The translations under genes and the position numbers were made by a program. A DNA stretch of 64,000 nucleotides, taken from contig JAGAMF010000009.1 of assembly GCA_017624855.1 (NCBI GenBank), positions 124,001 to 188,000 of the forward strand. The letters run 5' to 3'. The notes under the pieces are model-generated. The model saw only the letters and a list, made by a program, of their open reading frames with translations. It was not told where the DNA came from and ran no database searches. Source of the stretch: Lachnospiraceae bacterium (lineage in GTDB: Bacteria > Bacillota > Clostridia > Lachnospirales > Lachnospiraceae). Of the stretch, positions 44,002 through 52,299 are shown one piece after another (within the stretch, counting starts at the first letter, position 1; each line of letters opens with the position of its first letter).

Positions 44002-45450
44002 ATGGCGAATATTTTTATTAGCCACAGTACAATAGACAAAGCATTGGCGGATTATATTTGCAATGCATTTGAGGAAAGAGGGTTATCCTGTTGGATTGCC
44101 CCCAGAAATATTGTTCCCGGTTCGGAATGGGCAGCATCCATTACGGAGGCCATTTCGGAAGCGGATGTACTTTTTGTACTTTTTAGCAAGAATGCGATGC
44201 AATCTACTCAGGTTTCAAAGGAAATCGGTATTGCGGACCGAAAAGGAAAGTATATTATTCCCTATAAAATTGACGATACAGAGCCGGAAGGGGCTTATGA
44301 TTATTACCTTGCAAGTTGTCATTGGATTATGGCAAGACCTCAGGACGGAGATTACAAAATCAATGAGTTATGTGATGTGATTTGCAGAGTTGTAGAGGAA
44401 AGAAATGCGCAGAAAAAGACGGAAGAAGTGGTTGCGCCTGTGAAAGAGGAAGTTTCACAGCCGGTAGTGACGCCGGCACCTCAACCGGTGCAGAAACCTG
44501 CGACAAATCCCATATCTCAACCGGTGCAGAAACCTGCGACAAATCCGATATCTCAACCGGTGCAGAAACCTGTGGCAAACCCGGCACCTCAACAGGAACA
44601 ACGACTTGTATCAAATGCAGCTTCGCAGAAGGCATCAAAACCTGTTGCGGGGAATGGGACACAATCAAAGAAAAAAACTGTATCTCCGGCAAAAAAAGAG
44701 CGTCGACGCGTATTTGTGGGCTTTGGTATTGTGGTTGCGGTTATTCTCTGCGTGCTTACCGTTGCGGGATTCGGCATAGGATTTCTTGTTAAGGGAAGTG
44801 TGGGCGGCACCGTAAAAGGTTTTGAATATACCGTTCATGAAGAATGTGTTACCATTGATAAATATGTGGGAGAGGATACCGAAGTAATCATACCGGATGA
44901 AATAAAAGGAAAGCCTGTTACGGCGTTGGCTGAAAGTGTTTTTTATGGTTGTTCCGAAATTACTTCCGTTCAACTTCCCGCTACCATAACAGAGATTCCC
45001 GATTTTGCATTTTATAGATGCAGTAATCTTAAAGAAATCAATATTCCTGACGGTGTGACATTGATAGGGCAGCATGCTTTTGAAGAGTGTACATCTCTTG
45101 AATACATAGAGCTTCCCTACAGCGTGGAAACCGTTGACAATTTTGCTTTTAACAAGTGTACAAGTCTTACAACCGTGAAAATGTCTCCGAATATAACGGT
45201 AATTGGAAATTATGCTTTTTCTGCATGTGATGATTTAAACAGCATCGGTATGCCTGCGGAATTAAACTATCTTGGTGAGATGGCGTTTGCATATTGTACC
45301 AATCTTAGTATGATTACGATTCCGGATGGTGTAAAAAGACTTTCAACAACGGCTTTTAGCGGATGTGACAACATTACCGTATATTACAAAGGTGAGGCGT
45401 ATTCCAAAGATATAACTGCTTTGGTTGAACTGATTATATCTCAGAATTAA
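44002..45450 (+). CDS. TIR-domain membrane protein with LRR ectodomain (Toll-like layout)
   Basis: A 482-aa protein. The TIR domain (about 1-135) has NIFISHSTIDKALADYI, CWIAPRNIVPGSEWAASITEAI, LFVLFSKNAMQS and SKEIGIA; E74 is the predicted catalytic Glu. A Pro/Gln-rich linker has three 12-residue repeats (161-196). A very basic segment (KKERRR) before the single helix (about 237-263) predicts TIR inside and the C-terminus outside. The outer part (about 275-470) consists of LRR_5 repeats such as IPDGVTLIGQHAFEECTSLE. It is 41 bp after the TIR-Sel1 gene and followed by a strong terminator, so the two form an operon. Confidence 0.88.
   Translation: MANIFISHSTIDKALADYICNAFEERGLSCWIAPRNIVPGSEWAASITEAISEADVLFVLFSKNAMQSTQVSKEIGIADRKGKYIIPYKIDDTEPEGAYDYYLASCHWIMARPQDGDYKINELCDVICRVVEERNAQKKTEEVVAPVKEEVSQPVVTPAPQPVQKPATNPISQPVQKPATNPISQPVQKPVANPAPQQEQRLVSNAASQKASKPVAGNGTQSKKKTVSPAKKERRRVFVGFGIVVAVILCVLTVAGFGIGFLVKGSVGGTVKGFEYTVHEECVTIDKYVGEDTEVIIPDEIKGKPVTALAESVFYGCSEITSVQLPATITEIPDFAFYRCSNLKEINIPDGVTLIGQHAFEECTSLEYIELPYSVETVDNFAFNKCTSLTTVKMSPNITVIGNYAFSACDDLNSIGMPAELNYLGEMAFAYCTNLSMITIPDGVKRLSTTAFSGCDNITVYYKGEAYSKDITALVELIISQN
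44482..44589 (+). repeat. Three tandem 36-bp coding repeats in the TIR-LRR linker
   Basis: Units at 44482-44517, 44518-44553 and 44554-44589 encode QPVQKPATNPIS twice and a diverged QPVQKPVANPAP. The first two differ by a single base, implying recent expansion or ongoing length variation of the flexible linker. Confidence 0.85.
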
Positions 45451-45453
45451 AAC

Positions 45454-45531
45454 AGCGTATTGTAGATAATTTGGAGGCTTCGGTCATAAAAAAACGGCCG
45501 AAGATTCCGATTGTTTGCGATACGCTTTTTT
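45454..45531 (+). terminator. Branched terminator after the TIR gene pair
   Basis: The outer stem AGCGTATTG (45454-45462) pairs with CGATACGCT (45518-45526) with one mismatch. It encloses a CTTCGGTC/GGCCGAAG hairpin and is followed by a T-run. Confidence 0.75.
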
Positions 45532-45552
45532 GTGAAATATATGTATTATAAA

Positions 45553-45581
45553 TTGACAGAGATTTAACAATGTTTTATAAT
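45553..45581 (+). promoter_or_regulatory. Consensus promoter of rex with a possible Rex operator
   Basis: TTGACA (45553-45558) and TATAAT (45576-45581) are both perfect, with 17 bp between. TTGACAGAGATTTAACAA (45553-45570) resembles the Rex site TTGTTAA-N4-TTAACAA: the right half is exact and the left matches in part, so Rex may repress its own operon. Confidence 0.7.
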
Positions 45582-45620
45582 TTTGAATAGTATGTATTAG
45601 TTTTCTACGGGGGAAAATAT

Positions 45621-46256
45621 ATGGCTGAAAAAGAAATTTCACAGGCAGTTATTGCCAGACTTCCCAGATACTTCCGTTTTTTGGGAGATTTGAGAGAAGA
45701 AGGCGTTGAGCGTATTTCGTCACAGGAATTAAGTAAAAGAATGCGCATTACGGCTTCCCAAATTCGACAGGATTTTAATCATTTCGGCGGGTTTGGTCAG
45801 CAGGGCTACGGCTATAATGTGGATTATTTATATAATGAGATTGCAAAGATTCTCGGTTTGGACAAAAAACATAACTTAATCATTATCGGTTCCGGTAATT
45901 TGGGACAGGCTCTTGCCAATTATGTAAGCTTTGAGAAGCGTGGCTTTTTGATAAAAGGTATGTTTGATAACAATCCTTCCTTGCAGGGAAAGCAGGTCAG
46001 AGGGATGACGATTCGTTCCACCGACGAACTGGAATCTTTTATAAAAGAAAACAATATTGATATTGCGGTGTTAACCGTGCCGAAAAGCAGTGCATCCGAT
46101 ATTGCAAAGCAGCTTGTAAAATACGGCATTCGCGGTATTTGGAATTTTGCTCATGTGGATTTGGATGTTCCCAAACATGTAACGGTGGAAAATGTACATT
46201 TGTCCGACAGCCTTATGAAACTGTCTTACCAGATTAATTGTGCTCAAAATGAATAA
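45621..46256 (+). CDS. rex: Redox-sensing transcriptional repressor Rex
   Basis: A 211-aa repressor that senses the NADH/NAD ratio and controls fermentation genes. The N-terminal winged helix (about 1-80) contains ARLPRYFRFLGDL, ISSQELSKRMRITASQIRQDFNHFGGFGQQGYGY. The C-terminal Rossmann domain has IIGSGNLGQALANY and the conserved WNFAHVDLDVP. The ribosome site is a modest GGGGG. It heads a long co-directional run; a coiled-coil gene and nnr follow within 20 bp each, tying NAD(P)H sensing to NAD(P)H repair. Confidence 0.97.
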   Translation: MAEKEISQAVIARLPRYFRFLGDLREEGVERISSQELSKRMRITASQIRQDFNHFGGFGQQGYGYNVDYLYNEIAKILGLDKKHNLIIIGSGNLGQALANYVSFEKRGFLIKGMFDNNPSLQGKQVRGMTIRSTDELESFIKENNIDIAVLTVPKSSASDIAKQLVKYGIRGIWNFAHVDLDVPKHVTVENVHLSDSLMKLSYQINCAQNE

Positions 46257-46274
46257 CAGAAAGAAGGCGTGATT

Positions 46275-46883
46275 ATGTCACGGAGAGATGAAGTATATGT
46301 AAATGCCTTAAGCGGCAAAAAAATACCTATATTGACATTGGACCATAAATGGCATCAGTTGTTTAATCAGGTTCATTCTACTCCCGAGATTAAAAGAGCG
46401 GAAGAAGAATTGAATACATTGTTAAAACAACAGGGTAAAATCAACACAGAAACAAAAGATATTAAAAAGATTAAGAACCGTCTCATGGATGAAATCGTTA
46501 ACATGATGGAAGACAGCGATAATCCGGAAACGGCAAAAAAAATTGAAGATAACAAGCGTCTGATTGAAGAATGCAATGAGAAGCTTGACGAGTATCGCGA
46601 CAATAATATGGAGCTTCCCAAATTAATCGGTGAGGCAAATAAGAAACTGATGCTTTATACCATGGAAGCCTGTTATGAGGATATTCACGAGAATAAAGAG
46701 CAGATTGATGCGATTACGGAGTGGATTAACAATATTCGTATTGAATTAAAGAAAAATATGGTCCGTAAGGAAGAAATGCAGCGCAGAAATCAGGATTTAT
46801 ATGCATATATGCATGATATTTTCGGAGCGGACGTAATAGAGATTTTTGATATGAAATTCGGCGTGGACGATAAAAAGGAATAG
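46275..46883 (+). CDS. Coiled-coil hypothetical protein between rex and nnr
   Basis: A 202-aa cytoplasmic protein. After an N-terminal ALSGKKIPILTLDHKWHQLF block, two long charged coiled-coil segments (about 38-110 and 125-180) make up most of the length. It ends with YAYMHDIFGADVIEIFDMKF. The start at 46275 is set by GAAGG 7 bases upstream; a GTG at 46269 is too close to that site. It lies 18 bp after rex and 6 bp before nnr, so it is in the same operon. I do not recognise a family. Confidence 0.8.
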   Translation: MSRRDEVYVNALSGKKIPILTLDHKWHQLFNQVHSTPEIKRAEEELNTLLKQQGKINTETKDIKKIKNRLMDEIVNMMEDSDNPETAKKIEDNKRLIEECNEKLDEYRDNNMELPKLIGEANKKLMLYTMEACYEDIHENKEQIDAITEWINNIRIELKKNMVRKEEMQRRNQDLYAYMHDIFGADVIEIFDMKFGVDDKKE

Positions 46884-46889
46884 GATATC

Positions 46890-48416
46890 ATGAATAAGAT
46901 GTATGTTCTGAATTCTGCCGATATGACGATGGCAGATGAATGCACAATCGAAAAGCTTGGTATTGACCAAGCGGTTCTTATGGAACGGGCTGCGCTTGCG
47001 GTTGTTGAATGTGTTCATAAATATAATCCGAAAAAAGTCTTGTGCGTGTGTGGAAACGGCAATAACGGCGGAGATGCCGTGGCAGTGGCCCGTATTCTTA
47101 AAATGCAGGGTATTATTGCAGATGTTTTTATGTGCGGTGAACCGAAAAAATGGAAGGATTCCGTAACGAAACAATATGATATTTTAAAAAAAGTCGAAGG
47201 GCGGACAGTGACCGATGTGGCTTTTGAAGAATATGATATTATAGTTGACGGAATTTTGGGTGTCAGTACGAATCCAAGGAACTTAGAAGGCAAATATGAA
47301 GCAATTGTTTGCAGAATTAATGATGCCGGGAAAAAGGGCGCAAAGATTATTTCGGTGGATATTCCCACAGGTGTTCATCCGGATAAAGGCACTATATTAA
47401 ATGTTGCCGTAGAAGCAGACGAAACAGTAGCTTTTGCTTATTACAAGCCGGGACATTTGTTGTATCCCGGAGCCTCATGTTGCGGAAAAGTTACCGTGGC
47501 AGATATCGGTATACGCTATGAATTTGTTTGCGATAAAATGAATTTAAAACAATTTACCTTGCCGCGAAATGAATGTAGCGTTTCTTTACCTAAACGGCGG
47601 CGGGATGGGAACAAAGGTACTTTCGGAAGAGTTTTGATTATTGCCGGAAGTTCGTCCATGTATGGAGCCTGCTATTTGTCTGCACTGGCTGCATTCCGTA
47701 TGGGTGTGGGGCTTGTGGATATTTTTACGCATGAATGCAATCGTGAGATTTTACATCAAAATTTACCGGAAGCCATATTGCATACTTATGCGGATGATAA
47801 AGTAGATGAGTATGAGTTATGTAAACTGATGGAGCGTGCGGATGCTGTGCTAATCGGTCCGGGATTATCAACGGATGATACGGCGCATAAGTTGGTTGAA
47901 ATCGTACTGAAACATTGTGATAAAAAACTTGTGGTAGATGCAGATGCCTTAAATTGTATCGCGGCAAAACCGGAATATTTTCATTATATGGCTCGCCCGG
48001 ACCGACCGGATGTTATTTTTACACCCCATCCCGGGGAGTTATCCCGTCTTTTGGATAAAACAGTGGCGGAATTACAGGCGGACTATATCGATGTGGTAAA
48101 GAAATATGCATCAGATCATTTTATTACGGTGGTTGCGAAAGGTGCGGGAACCGTAGTCAGTGACGGGGCGTATGTATATATTAATCAAACCGGTAATGAC
48201 GGAATGGCAACTGCGGGAAGCGGTGATGTGTTAAGCGGAATTGTTGTTGCATTATGTGTAAACAATAATTCGGAGTTTGAGGCAGCCCGGAAAGGTGTCT
48301 TTCTGCACGGCAAAGCCGGAGATTTCGCGGCACATAATATGGGAAATGTTTCATTGATAGCATCGGATATTATTGAGGCATTGCCTGAAATTTTAAAAGA
48401 AGAAAACGGATTCTAA
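46890..48416 (+). CDS. nnr: Bifunctional NAD(P)H-hydrate repair enzyme
   Basis: A 508-aa fusion repairing damaged NAD(P)H hydrates. The N-terminal epimerase (YjeF_N, about 1-215) has VCGNGNNGGDAVAVAR and VDIPTGVHPD. The C-terminal ADP-dependent dehydratase (YjeF_C, about 225-508) has KGTFGRVLIIAGSSSMYGA, VIFTPHPGELSRL and NDGMATAGSGDVLSG with its catalytic Asp. An AGGA site lies before the ATG. It sits between the rex-linked coiled-coil gene and alr, with gaps of 6 and 11 bp, so co-translation in one operon is likely. Confidence 0.95.
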   Translation: MNKMYVLNSADMTMADECTIEKLGIDQAVLMERAALAVVECVHKYNPKKVLCVCGNGNNGGDAVAVARILKMQGIIADVFMCGEPKKWKDSVTKQYDILKKVEGRTVTDVAFEEYDIIVDGILGVSTNPRNLEGKYEAIVCRINDAGKKGAKIISVDIPTGVHPDKGTILNVAVEADETVAFAYYKPGHLLYPGASCCGKVTVADIGIRYEFVCDKMNLKQFTLPRNECSVSLPKRRRDGNKGTFGRVLIIAGSSSMYGACYLSALAAFRMGVGLVDIFTHECNREILHQNLPEAILHTYADDKVDEYELCKLMERADAVLIGPGLSTDDTAHKLVEIVLKHCDKKLVVDADALNCIAAKPEYFHYMARPDRPDVIFTPHPGELSRLLDKTVAELQADYIDVVKKYASDHFITVVAKGAGTVVSDGAYVYINQTGNDGMATAGSGDVLSGIVVALCVNNNSEFEAARKGVFLHGKAGDFAAHNMGNVSLIASDIIEALPEILKEENGF

Positions 48417-48427
48417 GGAGGAACACC

Positions 48428-49606
48428 GTGAATCATTACGAGCGTGTGTGTGCATCCGTAAATTTGGATGCCGTCATAAATAATATAAAAACAATTCATG
48501 CAAAGCAGGAAGGGGCTACACAGATTATGGCTGTGGTAAAATCCGACGGTTACGGTCATGGAGCCCTGCCTATTGCCAGATGTCTGGAAGAAAAAGAATA
48601 TATCTATGGTTTTGCTACGGCAACTGCGGAAGAGGCGTTGATTCTTCGCAGATGCGGCATTAATAAACCTATTATGATTCTTGGATATACATTTCCTTAT
48701 GCGTATGAGGATATGATTCGAGAGGATATAGCTTTTACCGTATTTCGTGAAGATATGGTAAAAGAAATATCTGCTTTGGCGGTGAAACTTAATAAAAGGG
48801 CCAAGGTGCATATTAAAGTTGATACCGGTATGCATCGAATCGGAATTACATTCGATGAAGCGGGAATGAACTTTGTGAAGGAGCTTCTTTCGTTGCCTGG
48901 AATCGAAGCGGAAGGCATTTTTACTCATCTTGCCAACGCAGATGCAGAAGATAAGGCAGATGCATACGGTCAAGTAGAAGCTTTTAAGTCTTTTATTCAA
49001 AGAATTACGGAAGAAACCGGTTATACATTTCCGGTGCGCCATTGTTTTAACAGTGCGGCATTGATGGAAATGAAGGATGCATGCTTCAATGTTGGTCGTG
49101 TGGGAATTTCCATGTACGGCGTATGGCCCTCCGATGAGATGTTAAAAGAAAAGATGCAATTACAGCCCGCATTATCATTGCGCAGTAAAATTGTATATAT
49201 TAAAACTTTGCCTGCCGGATGCCCCATCAGTTACGGTGGCACCTATGTTACGGAAAAAGAAACCAAAGTGGCCACTGTTCCCGTTGGTTACGGCGACGGT
49301 TATCCCAGAAGCTTATCAAATTGCGGATATGTATTGATTAAAGGTGAAAAATGTCCCATTCTCGGAAGAGTTTGTATGGATCAGTTTATGGTTGACGTGA
49401 CACATCTTCCTGAGATAAAAGAGGGCGAAAAAGTTACATTGATTGGCGTTGACGGCAAGGAAGAAATTACCGTTGAGCAGCTTTGTGATTTATACGGCGG
49501 TTTCCGCTATGAAATGATTTGTGATATTGGAAAGCGCGTGCCTAAGGAGTATTATCTGAATGGCGAACAGATTTATTCCAAGGATTATCACAATGACCTT
49601 GCATAA
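48428..49606 (+). CDS. alr: Alanine racemase
   Basis: A PLP enzyme supplying D-alanine for peptidoglycan. The 392-aa protein has a GTG start with an AAGGAGG site upstream. PLP-Lys K38 lies in VVKSDGYGHGA. HIKVDTGMHRIG and the C-terminal catalytic Tyr region (SYGGTYVTEKETKVATVPVGYGDGYPR) and LGRVCMDQFMVDVT are intact. The nnr-alr-mazF order is common in Firmicutes, usually with a small antitoxin gene between alr and mazF, which is missing here. Confidence 0.97.
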   Translation: MNHYERVCASVNLDAVINNIKTIHAKQEGATQIMAVVKSDGYGHGALPIARCLEEKEYIYGFATATAEEALILRRCGINKPIMILGYTFPYAYEDMIREDIAFTVFREDMVKEISALAVKLNKRAKVHIKVDTGMHRIGITFDEAGMNFVKELLSLPGIEAEGIFTHLANADAEDKADAYGQVEAFKSFIQRITEETGYTFPVRHCFNSAALMEMKDACFNVGRVGISMYGVWPSDEMLKEKMQLQPALSLRSKIVYIKTLPAGCPISYGGTYVTEKETKVATVPVGYGDGYPRSLSNCGYVLIKGEKCPILGRVCMDQFMVDVTHLPEIKEGEKVTLIGVDGKEEITVEQLCDLYGGFRYEMICDIGKRVPKEYYLNGEQIYSKDYHNDLA

Positions 49607-49696
49607 AAATTTGCACTAAAATAAGAAATTCTTTTGTATACAACCTGACAAAAAGGAAATAGTAGTAAGTAAAGAAAAGGAAATGAAGGTGTATGC

Positions 49697-50038
49697 ATGA
49701 GAAGAGGCGATATTTATTATGCGGATTTAAGACCGGTGGTAGGTTCCGAACAGGGCGGAATTCGTCCGGTACTGATTATTCAGAATGATGTTGGAAACAA
49801 GCACAGTCCTACCATAATTTGTGCGGCGATTACATCCAAAATGAACAAAGCAAAACTGCCCACCCATATCGAATTGGACTCAAATAAATATCAAATGGTG
49901 AAGGATTCCGTTATCTTACTGGAACAGCTTCGCACCATCGATAAAAAGAGACTTCATGATATGGTTTGTCATTTGGATGAGGAAATCATGGAAAAGGTAA
50001 ATAAGGCGCTTATGATCAGTCTGGAACTTCATACATAA
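49697..50038 (+). CDS. mazF: MazF/PemK-family endoribonuclease (NdoA-like) without an adjacent antitoxin
   Basis: A 113-aa toxin-fold mRNA interferase. The signature [31 protein letters not shown] carries the catalytic Arg and the conserved loop. [21 protein letters not shown] and [17 protein letters not shown] are also typical, and the length equals Bacillus NdoA. An AAGGTG site lies upstream. The 90 bp between alr and this gene are too short and AT-rich to encode a MazE/NdoAI antitoxin, so it is solitary, or its antitoxin lies elsewhere. Confidence 0.93.
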   Translation: MRRGDIYYADLRPVVGSEQGGIRPVLIIQNDVGNKHSPTIICAAITSKMNKAKLPTHIELDSNKYQMVKDSVILLEQLRTIDKKRLHDMVCHLDEEIMEKVNKALMISLELHT

Positions 50039-50077
50039 GAAGGACGGCGCTTTTACAATGGAGGAATGAATTAAGAA

Positions 50078-51496
50078 ATGGACGCGGAAAGGATTTTTTA
50101 TATTCTGCTGTTTATCTGTCTTACGGTGCTTAATGCGATGTTTTGTGGCTTTATTGCCATAATTCGTTCCACAAGCAGCGTAGATATTGAGAAAAATGAA
50201 GAATTACTGGGCGAAAAACTCAGTAAGAAACTCAGAAAAATTGAAGAAAATGAAATTGCGTATGAAAACAGAGCGTTGATTGCCATTATTGTGACAACCA
50301 CTATAATGGGCGGAATCTACCTGCCAATTATATCTATGTTCTGTTGGGAATATATTATCAAATTAATCGAATCGGATAAAATGCCCGGATTTTTGTCAAA
50401 TGTCTTGGCGCAATATCTGGCAGAAGGTCTTTTGGTAATTGTTTTATTGGTGTTTTTTGTGCTTTTTCTTACATTTACCGTTTTGGTACCCAAACGTCTT
50501 GTGCGTCGCATGTCAGTACGTAAAAAGGCATTGTTTGCTTCCATGGTTATGGTAGTATCTGCGATTTTTAAGCCGGTAACCGATTTGACCAATTTATTGG
50601 CAAAAGGAATACTTTGGATTTTCGGTATAAAAAAACCTGCCGTCAAAGCAGATGTTACGGAAGAAGAAATTATATCTATGGTCAATGAAGGCCATGAACT
50701 GGGTGTTTTGGAAGCGGACGAAGCGGAAATGATTACCAATATTTTCGAATATGGTGATAAAGAAGCCAAGGATATTATGACCAACCGAAACAATATAACA
50801 GCCATTGATGTGGAAATGAATCTTCCGGATGCCATTGATTTTATGTTGGAAGAAAAGAACAGCAGATATCCGGTTTATGAAGAAAACCTGGATCACATCG
50901 TAGGTATTATACATTTTAAGGATGCCATCCGTTTTCAAAATGAAAATAAAAGAGCCAAAGCAAAGCTTTCCGCATATCCTGAGTTGTTGCGTGAAGCGGT
51001 GTTTGTGCCCGAAACAAAAAATATTGACGATTTGTTTAAGGAAATGCAGTCGGCAAAGCTTCAGATGGTAATTGTGTCCGATGAATACGGACAAACTTCC
51101 GGATTGGTTGCAATGGAAGATATTTTGGAAGAAATTGTAGGAAATATTCTGGACGAATATGACGAAGAAGAAGACTACATTGAAGAAAAAGGCGAGAATA
51201 CATATGAAATTGACGGTTTGACTCCGCTGGAAGAACTGGAAGAAGAGTTGGGAATTACCTTTGAGGAAGAGAATTTCGAAACTTTAAACGGATTTCTGAT
51301 TTCAAGGTTGGAGCATATTCCGGAAGAGAACGAATTGTTTGAAACGGACTATCAGGGATATCATTTTAAGGCGCTGGAAGTGGAAAACAGAATTTTTAAA
51401 ACAGTGTCCGTCGTACGCAATGTGGTAAAACCCGAAACAACAGTGACGGAAGATGATACGGATACCATAAAATCTGTTGAAGAAAGCGACAAATAA
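50078..51496 (+). CDS. CorC/HlyC-type membrane protein (CNNM DUF21 + CBS)
   Basis: A 472-aa protein of the CNNM/CorC family, linked to Mg or Co efflux. The N-terminal DUF21 region (about 1-195) has four hydrophobic segments (about 7-27, 67-90, 110-140, 155-180). Two CBS domains follow (about 225-345): MTNRNNITAIDVE, SRYPVYEENLDHIVGIIHFKD and QMVIVSDEYGQTSGLVAMEDILEEIVG. The C-terminal transporter-associated domain (about 375-455) is also present. It lies 39 bp after mazF in the same direction. The ligand cannot be told from sequence. Confidence 0.92.
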   Translation: MDAERIFYILLFICLTVLNAMFCGFIAIIRSTSSVDIEKNEELLGEKLSKKLRKIEENEIAYENRALIAIIVTTTIMGGIYLPIISMFCWEYIIKLIESDKMPGFLSNVLAQYLAEGLLVIVLLVFFVLFLTFTVLVPKRLVRRMSVRKKALFASMVMVVSAIFKPVTDLTNLLAKGILWIFGIKKPAVKADVTEEEIISMVNEGHELGVLEADEAEMITNIFEYGDKEAKDIMTNRNNITAIDVEMNLPDAIDFMLEEKNSRYPVYEENLDHIVGIIHFKDAIRFQNENKRAKAKLSAYPELLREAVFVPETKNIDDLFKEMQSAKLQMVIVSDEYGQTSGLVAMEDILEEIVGNILDEYDEEEDYIEEKGENTYEIDGLTPLEELEEELGITFEEENFETLNGFLISRLEHIPEENELFETDYQGYHFKALEVENRIFKTVSVVRNVVKPETTVTEDDTDTIKSVEESDK

Positions 51497-51543
51497 TGTT
51501 AAAATATAATTTGATATTTTATTAGAATACACAGGAGGCTATT

Positions 51544-52275
51544 ATGTCAGGACATTCAAAATTTGCGAATATTAAGCATAAAAAGGAGAAAAATGATGCA
51601 GCGAAGGGTAAGATTTTTACCATTATCGGTCGTGAAATTGCCGTTGCGGTAAAAGAAGGCGGTCCCGATCCTGCAAATAACTATAAACTTGCAACCGTTA
51701 TTGCCAAGGCGAAAGCCAACAACATGCCTAACGATACCATTGAAAGAGGTATTAAGAAAGCATCCGGTGAAGGCAACAATGTAGTTTATGAGCATGTTAC
51801 GTATGAAGGTTATGGTCCTAACGGTATTGCAATTATCGTTGAAACCCTTACCGATAACAGAAACAGAACCGCAGCAAATGTCAGAAGTGCATTTACCAAG
51901 GGCAACGGAAGTATCGGTACTTTGGGTTGTGTGTCTTTTATGTTTGATGAAAGAGGACAGGTTATCATCGATAAAGAGGAATGTGATATGGATTCCGATG
52001 AATTGATGATGTTGGTATTGGATGCTGGCGCAGAAGATTTTAACGAAGAGGATGACAGTTTTGAAATTCTTACTGCTCCCGACGGACTTATGGATGTAAC
52101 CAAGGTATTGGAAGAAGCGGGAATTCCCATGGCAAGTGCGGAAGTAACCATGATTCCTCAGAACTATGTTTCATTAACTGATGAAACCGCAGTAAAAAAT
52201 CTTCAGAAGACCTTAGATCTTCTTGAGGATGACGATGATGTACAGAATGTATATACCAACTGGGAAGAAGAATAA
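51544..52275 (+). CDS. yebC: YebC/PmpR-family protein
   Basis: A 243-aa conserved cytoplasmic protein. It starts with the family hallmark [25 protein letters not shown], followed by [34 protein letters not shown] and [23 protein letters not shown]. Family members were described as transcriptional regulators, and more recent work ties them to relief of ribosome stalling at proline stretches. A strong AGGAGG site precedes the ATG. It lies in the rex-to-57355 co-directional run. Confidence 0.95.
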   Translation: MSGHSKFANIKHKKEKNDAAKGKIFTIIGREIAVAVKEGGPDPANNYKLATVIAKAKANNMPNDTIERGIKKASGEGNNVVYEHVTYEGYGPNGIAIIVETLTDNRNRTAANVRSAFTKGNGSIGTLGCVSFMFDERGQVIIDKEECDMDSDELMMLVLDAGAEDFNEEDDSFEILTAPDGLMDVTKVLEEAGIPMASAEVTMIPQNYVSLTDETAVKNLQKTLDLLEDDDDVQNVYTNWEEE

Positions 52276-52299
52276 TTAACCGATTAAGGAGAGAATAAA

